Source: CG2-30-44-17 sp964344725 (GTDB lineage Bacteria; Patescibacteriota; Gracilibacteria; UBA1369; UBA12470). Taken from it: DNA of 42,079 nt. Position 1 is the first letter of the stretch. The number at the start of each line of letters is the position of its first letter. A model generated the notes under the pieces. The model did not search any database, was not told the DNA's origin, and was given only the letters and a program-made list of their open reading frames with translations. The position numbers were made by a program, and so were the translations under genes. The stretch is taken from NCBI GenBank assembly GCA_964344725.1, contig CAYFOI010000009.1:1-42079 (forward strand). Reading direction: 5' to 3'. This document shows, one piece after another, positions 38,169-42,079 of the stretch.

Positions 38169-39373
38169 GATTCCTTCGTTTTTAGTCCGGTCTCTTTGAT
38201 ACCTTCTTCTTTTGCTTCTGGCAAGTTCTTTCCGTTTGAATTCCAGTCGGTGCTTTCTTGAGGAGCATCGATTTTTGCTTTTTCGCGGGTGTGTTTGACT
38301 ACGATAAGGCTCATATCGTCTTCTTGAACATGGTCTTCAACGAAAATAGTAACTTCTTTTGCTACGTGATCGAAAAGTTCTTTTGTAGAGGAAGATTTTG
38401 GTGCTTTTTCTTCTATGGTTTTTTGTAGACGTTCTAGGCCGAACTGTTCGCCGCTGACGTTTTTGCATTCAGTTATGCCGTCTGAATATAGGATAATGAA
38501 GTCTCCTTCTTGGAAATCTACCTCTTGCTCTTTGATTACTGCTGAAGCGTCTGGAAGCATGCCAATGGCGATACCTCCTGACATTATTGCTTCACATTGG
38601 CCGGTTGAGGTTTTGAAATGAAGTAGGTGTTCGTGTCCTCCACCTGCAAAATGCATTTTTTTCTCTTCGTGTTGCCATCTGAACATGACCATTGTCATGA
38701 ACATGTTTGGTTGTAGGCGAGGTTTGAGGAATTTATTCACACTAACTAAGAGGTCTTTTGCGGTTTCGCTCATAGTTGCGAATGTGCCTATCAAAGTATC
38801 GACCATGATCATCACGAGGCCTGCAGGAATTCCGTGACCTGTTACGTCTCCTATGTAGAAGAATGATTGTTTTTCTCGTGGAAGAAAGTCGAAACTGTCT
38901 CCGCCGATTTCTGCGGCGGATTTTGTCTTTGCTGTTATCTCTAGATGAGGGATGTCTGGTGCTTCTCGGGGTATGAGGTCGTGTTGTATTTTTTGTGCGA
39001 GGTTAAGTTCTTCGGCAATCCTCTTATGTTCCTTAAGGTCGTTTCCGATTTTCTCTAGGCTTGTTGTGATCTCATTGAAGAAGTGTCCTAGTATCCCGAT
39101 TTCATCAACACGAGTTGTATAAATTCTGTGAAAATTCTTACCTGTTAATAGTAGCTTCATCTCTTTTAGAATCTTCCTGAGAGGTACGTGTAAGATTTGC
39201 CTTAAGGAGATTGTTGATAATAAGAAAAATGTTGTTAACGCTATGTATGGTGAGTACTTGATGTATTTTAGATCTGGCAGGAAAGTGTTTGTCAAAAAAT
39301 ACCCAGCGACGATTACTGCTAGGATTACTAGATTTGTGATTGTGAGTTTGAGTTTTAGACTTCGTCTAATCAT
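38084..39373 (-). CDS. HAMP-linked SpoIIE/RsbU-type protein phosphatase
   Basis: Protein of 429 aa. It has two membrane helices (about 10-32 and 40-58), a HAMP-like linker (about 60-112) and a short coiled coil with ELNLAQKIQHDLIP. A PP2C-type SpoIIE domain follows (about 140-365) with AEIGGDSFDF, YIGDVTGHGIPAGLVMIM, GGGHEHLLHF, IILYSDGITE and EDDMSLIVV; the metal-binding aspartates are present. Such enzymes dephosphorylate anti-anti-sigma-like partners. No STAS or HATPase partner is in this window. The Ser/Pro/Thr-rich tail (about 390-429) is read from sequence that also encodes the QueA N-terminus. It overlaps the upstream gene by 8 bp. Confidence 0.9.
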   Translation of the reverse strand: MIRRSLKLKLTITNLVILAVIVAGYFLTNTFLPDLKYIKYSPYIALTTFFLLSTISLRQILHVPLRKILKEMKLLLTGKNFHRIYTTRVDEIGILGHFFNEITTSLEKIGNDLKEHKRIAEELNLAQKIQHDLIPREAPDIPHLEITAKTKSAAEIGGDSFDFLPREKQSFFYIGDVTGHGIPAGLVMIMVDTLIGTFATMSETAKDLLVSVNKFLKPRLQPNMFMTMVMFRWQHEEKKMHFAGGGHEHLLHFKTSTGQCEAIMSGGIAIGMLPDASAVIKEQEVDFQEGDFIILYSDGITECKNVSGEQFGLERLQKTIEEKAPKSSSTKELFDHVAKEVTIFVEDHVQEDDMSLIVVKHTREKAKIDAPQESTDWNSNGKNLPEAKEEGIKETGLKTKESCESPTSTTPSPQNSSPQNRPSPETPRD

Positions 39374-41825
39374 CTTTTTTTGATTTGATTAGCTTTTTGA
39401 TTTTCTCTTCTGCTTTGGTTTCGTTGATTATTTGATACAAGTCTTGTAGTTCTTCTAGTGTTCCTTCTGAAAACTCTTCTGCTTTGAGATGGCTGTTTGC
39501 CGTTAATATTCTGTGTATCAAATGTGATACTTCGTGGTGCAGATATTGAGTTAGTGTGTTTATGAATTTTTTTGGGAGTTTGTTTAGTTTCTTTTTTAAA
39601 TCTTTCCAATCTTTTTTGTGTTTCAGTATGTAATCTAGGAGTTTTATTATTGCTGATTTTTCGGCTAATTTTGCGAGTGCGAATAGCGCTTCAGGCGATT
39701 CTTCTTTTTCCAGGAATTGATATAAATGTTTTTTTCTGTCTTTTAATGATAATTCTGCTATGACATATATTGCAGCTTCATTCCATTCTTTTTTCCGGCT
39801 ATCGATTAATTGGTCTAAGTAGTGGTTTAGTTTTTGTCTGATTCCCCTGAATTGCCATAGGGCTATTATTGCATTTGCACGTATTTTAGGGTCCTTGTGA
39901 TCTAGATATTTCTCTAGGTAATAAACTGAGTTTGGATCATGGAATAATCCGCAGATGTATATGCAGTCGGCTACTATTTTTTCGTCTTTTGACCCCAGTT
40001 TTTTAAGTAAGAATGGAACAATATCTTTTTGGTTTAATTTTGCGAGTACTTGTATGATTGCTGATCTTATTTCTTCGTTTTCTTCTTTTTCAAAAAGCTT
40101 CTTCAGAGTTGCGCCGATTCTGTATTCTCCGAATGCTGATTTGAAAAATCTTTTATCCAAGTCTTCGAATTCGCCTAATGTTTCTACAACGGCTAGTCTT
40201 ATGTTTGGATTTGCGCATTCTAGGCATGTTATGAGATGAGGGATTGTTTCGGGGTCTTTAATTTCTTTTAGGGTTTCTATTGCTTTAAGCTGAACTTCTT
40301 CGTCTTCATTCTTTCTTTGGATGATTTTGATTAATTTGTCGTAATTTGTGCGGTGGCCTCTTTGTCCAAGTATTTCGATTGAGTTTATGCGAGTATGGGT
40401 ACTGTTGCCCTTGTCTATGTTTTTTTGTGATTGATCTGTGTATTTAGATTGTAGTCCCGAGATTAGCACTGTGCTCAAGATCGCAATTATTACCAGTACG
40501 ATGTTTATGGTCAGTGTCAGGTCTGATCCTATTAAGAAGTTTTCTAGTAACACGATTATGCTCATGCCTAAAATAGCGCCACAAGGTTTGATGATCCCCT
40601 CTAGTAGCTCCTTCATTTGGTCTATTATTTTGTCTCCGAATGCGTAATAAGAGGAATGATATGCGTTTTGAAAAAGTAGTCCGGTCATTTCTGAGGCACC
40701 TTTGGAGATAGATGCTGTGAGCATGTTAAACCTCAATGTTAATCCTGTTAGATTTAGTACGGCTACTAATGGGTGTATTGCCATACTATTGATAATTCCA
40801 AGTCCTTTCAGTATGCGGCTTGATATTAGGAGTTGCATTATCAAAGTCGCTATACCAAATATGATTTGCAATAGGCCAAGTTTTGCTGTGAGCTGTTCTT
40901 CTAATTCAGATGTGTTGTTTGAGGTTTCTGCGACTTCGAAATTACCTTCGACTATATTCTCTGATGTTTGTTCAATGTCTATTATTGAAGTGTACATGTT
41001 CTCTTCTGGTGCGATATCATGTACTAAGGTTTCTTCTGTTTCGTGGTATACGTTTTGTTGTACGGATTTTGTGTATTGAAATTCTAGTAGATTTATAAAC
41101 ATCCATTGCAAAATAATCACAACTATTAGTCCTTTTAAGAAAGGTGATTTTTGGGCTTTTTTGAAGTTGGATGCTATTTTACTGAAACTGTTTTTTTCTT
41201 CTTTTTTCTCTTCAAAAGAAGGTAATTCCGTATTTAACCTTTTGAAACTCAGAATAATTGGTATTACAAGCATTATCGCTAGTACCCATATGTATAAAAA
41301 TTTATAGGAGGGGATAGAATGGGCTAATGTGCTTACTATGATACCTCCTGCTATGGCTCCTAGCGTTTCGGATGATTCAATTAACGGGAAGGTTCTTTGG
41401 CTTTCCAAAGGAGTAAACAGCTCTTCTATAAACAGTGAAATTAATATATTGAGTTGGGCTAGCATGATCGACTCTGCGGCCAATACAATCCCAAAAAATA
41501 TCCAATTTGAGCTAGCTACAAAAATAGTCGCAGCTATTAAGAATGTGGCAGCAACCAGAATATTTATGATAATCAAAATTTCTCTCCGTATTTTTTCTAT
41601 TATCTTCGAGAATAAAATAGTTCCTCCTATGACCAGAAGCGCATTTAAGATAAACAGAATCGGGAGTTTCTCGATTCCCATACGACCTACAAACATAGCT
41701 ATAATTACTGTCCATCCGACGATGAACCCAACCCGTAAAAAGAAGGTAATGACCCACGACACGATTACTCGCGGCCATTCGTGCTCACTTATGTTTAGTA
41801 GTTTGCTTACGAAGCTTAGTCGCAT
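39366..41825 (-). CDS. MFS-like carrier fused to HEAT repeats
   Basis: Protein of 819 aa. Residues 1-470 have about 12 membrane helices in two halves, with a long polar, acidic loop (about 255-310) between them. The first half resembles MFS or nucleotide-carrier-like proteins (FVGRMGIEKLPILFILNALL). Residues about 490-760 are HEAT-like helical repeats: VQLKAIETLKEIKDPETIPHL, IRLAVVETLGEFEDL, IRSAIIQVLAKL and IRANAIIALWQF. A Lys-rich tail ends the protein. The fusion suggests a sensor or scaffold role rather than plain transport. First gene of an operon with the SpoIIE-type phosphatase and queA. Confidence 0.82.
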   Translation of the reverse strand: MRLSFVSKLLNISEHEWPRVIVSWVITFFLRVGFIVGWTVIIAMFVGRMGIEKLPILFILNALLVIGGTILFSKIIEKIRREILIIINILVAATFLIAATIFVASSNWIFFGIVLAAESIMLAQLNILISLFIEELFTPLESQRTFPLIESSETLGAIAGGIIVSTLAHSIPSYKFLYIWVLAIMLVIPIILSFKRLNTELPSFEEKKEEKNSFSKIASNFKKAQKSPFLKGLIVVIILQWMFINLLEFQYTKSVQQNVYHETEETLVHDIAPEENMYTSIIDIEQTSENIVEGNFEVAETSNNTSELEEQLTAKLGLLQIIFGIATLIMQLLISSRILKGLGIINSMAIHPLVAVLNLTGLTLRFNMLTASISKGASEMTGLLFQNAYHSSYYAFGDKIIDQMKELLEGIIKPCGAILGMSIIVLLENFLIGSDLTLTINIVLVIIAILSTVLISGLQSKYTDQSQKNIDKGNSTHTRINSIEILGQRGHRTNYDKLIKIIQRKNEDEEVQLKAIETLKEIKDPETIPHLITCLECANPNIRLAVVETLGEFEDLDKRFFKSAFGEYRIGATLKKLFEKEENEEIRSAIIQVLAKLNQKDIVPFLLKKLGSKDEKIVADCIYICGLFHDPNSVYYLEKYLDHKDPKIRANAIIALWQFRGIRQKLNHYLDQLIDSRKKEWNEAAIYVIAELSLKDRKKHLYQFLEKEESPEALFALAKLAEKSAIIKLLDYILKHKKDWKDLKKKLNKLPKKFINTLTQYLHHEVSHLIHRILTANSHLKAEEFSEGTLEELQDLYQIINETKAEEKIKKLIKSKKDD

Positions 41826-41850
41826 TTATTAGGCATAATTATATCTGATA

Positions 41851-41879
41851 ATTATACCATATAATCTGAACAATGTGAA
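41851..41879 (-). promoter_or_regulatory. Promoter of the MFS-HEAT operon
   Basis: On the minus strand TTCACA (41874-41879), a 17-bp spacer and a consensus TATAAT (41851-41856), 26 bp before the start codon. Confidence 0.65.
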
Positions 41880-41922
41880 GGGCTGCATGTGTGGGATTAT
41901 ACGTATATCCTCTTCTGGCGGC

Positions 41923-41950
41923 TTGACAAACGACGTATTTGCTGTAGAAT
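41923..41950 (+). promoter_or_regulatory. Strong promoter reading out of the right end
   Basis: Perfect TTGACA (41923-41928), a 16-bp spacer and TAGAAT (41945-41950). The transcript would run into the right terminal repeat and beyond the window. Nothing recognisable is encoded in the remaining 130 bp, so it probably drives a gene or RNA outside. Confidence 0.75.
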
Positions 41951-42025
41951 AGGCGCTCTTGGATTTAAATTTATGCTCTCATGGGGCATCGAAAAGAACT
42001 CAAATCTAATACAAGTGTCACCAGT

Positions 42026-42078
42026 AGAGACCGTTCATTTTCGGGTGCGTAGAAATGCGAAATTTGCTTTAGTGTAAG
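42026..42078. repeat. Right copy of 53-bp terminal inverted repeat
   Basis: Exact reverse complement of bases 1-53. Only one base (42079) lies beyond it. It follows the strong promoter at 41923-41950. Confidence 0.95.
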
Positions 42079-42079
42079 C

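Noticed and set aside
41973..42077. 34-codon ORF at the right end, ending inside the terminal repeat
   Set aside because: It follows a strong promoter, but the left copy of the repeat is not preceded by the same open frame. The peptide shows no family pattern and there is no ribosome binding site. It is more likely leader sequence of something outside.
1..42079. Window as a linear plasmid or phage with terminal repeats
   Set aside because: It carries glyS, cysS, murC, queA, rlmN, initiator tRNA and amino acid synthesis genes and no replication or virion genes.

Overview
The window reads as chromosomal DNA of a small-genome bacterium, most likely from the Candidate Phyla Radiation (Patescibacteria). 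Reasons: moderately AT-rich, densely packed genes; a VirD4-like ATPase with an N-terminal anchor of the type common in that group; a sigma region-4/HARE protein; DUF3467; an MFS-HEAT carrier; and many short unknown proteins. UGA is a stop (for example at 16294-16296 and 29742-29744), so the UGA=Gly code of Gracilibacteria/Absconditabacteria does not apply. The retained proline and arginine genes would fit a Peregrinibacteria-like lineage, but that placement is a guess. The ends carry a 53-bp perfect inverted repeat, so the window is probably a whole contig ending in a repeat.

Layout. 0.1-4 kb (+): a TMEM43-like membrane protein, two unknown proteins, a nitroreductase and a small alpha/beta hydrolase. 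4-7.3 kb (+): proB-proA-proC, where ProB carries an extra N-terminal DNA-binding domain and an inverted repeat lies over its own start codon. 7.3-9.3 kb (-): a sigma region-4/HARE protein and a response-regulator-like protein with a degenerate receiver. 9.4-13.4 kb (+): rlmN, DUF3467, dtd, an unknown Cys-rich protein, glyS. 13.5-17.5 kb (+): VirD4-like ATPase overlapping an LCP-family gene. 17.6-21.9 kb: ilvE (-), a putative lipoprotein (+), then argF-argG (-) behind a leader that looks like a classical arginine attenuator. 22-24.1 kb (+): TPP riboswitch, thiN and a sodium:solute symporter. 24.1-24.3 kb (-): tRNA-Met(CAU) and tRNA-fMet. 24.4-30 kb: ftsB/divIC-like, murC, an unknown three-gene operon including a 32-residue ORF, a DMT transporter, cysS and YggT. 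30-37 kb: an internally duplicated protein and a large surface protein (-), then divergently a PKD-7TM protein and an ATP-grasp/retropepsin-like/DUF1704 fusion (+). 37.1-41.8 kb (-): an overlapping operon of MFS-HEAT carrier, SpoIIE-type phosphatase and queA.

Strongest new observations: (1) spacers across the window are built of degenerate 7-nt (once 8-nt) units rich in TAG/TAA, often supplying the stop codon of the adjacent gene; (2) a trp-type attenuator for argF-argG with a 16-residue leader peptide containing Arg-Arg; (3) ProB fused to an excisionase/MerR-like HTH; (4) a ligase/peptidase fusion with a PKD-7TM partner; (5) a two-hairpin palindromic element present between argF and argG and again, in frame, inside queA.

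Promoters with good -35/-10 boxes and mostly 17-bp spacers could be placed before several genes. The only stretches over about 290 bp without a large gene are 21686-22082 (arg leader, divergent promoters, TPP riboswitch) and 24089-24382 (two tRNAs). All function calls come from reading translated sequence by eye; no database search was run.
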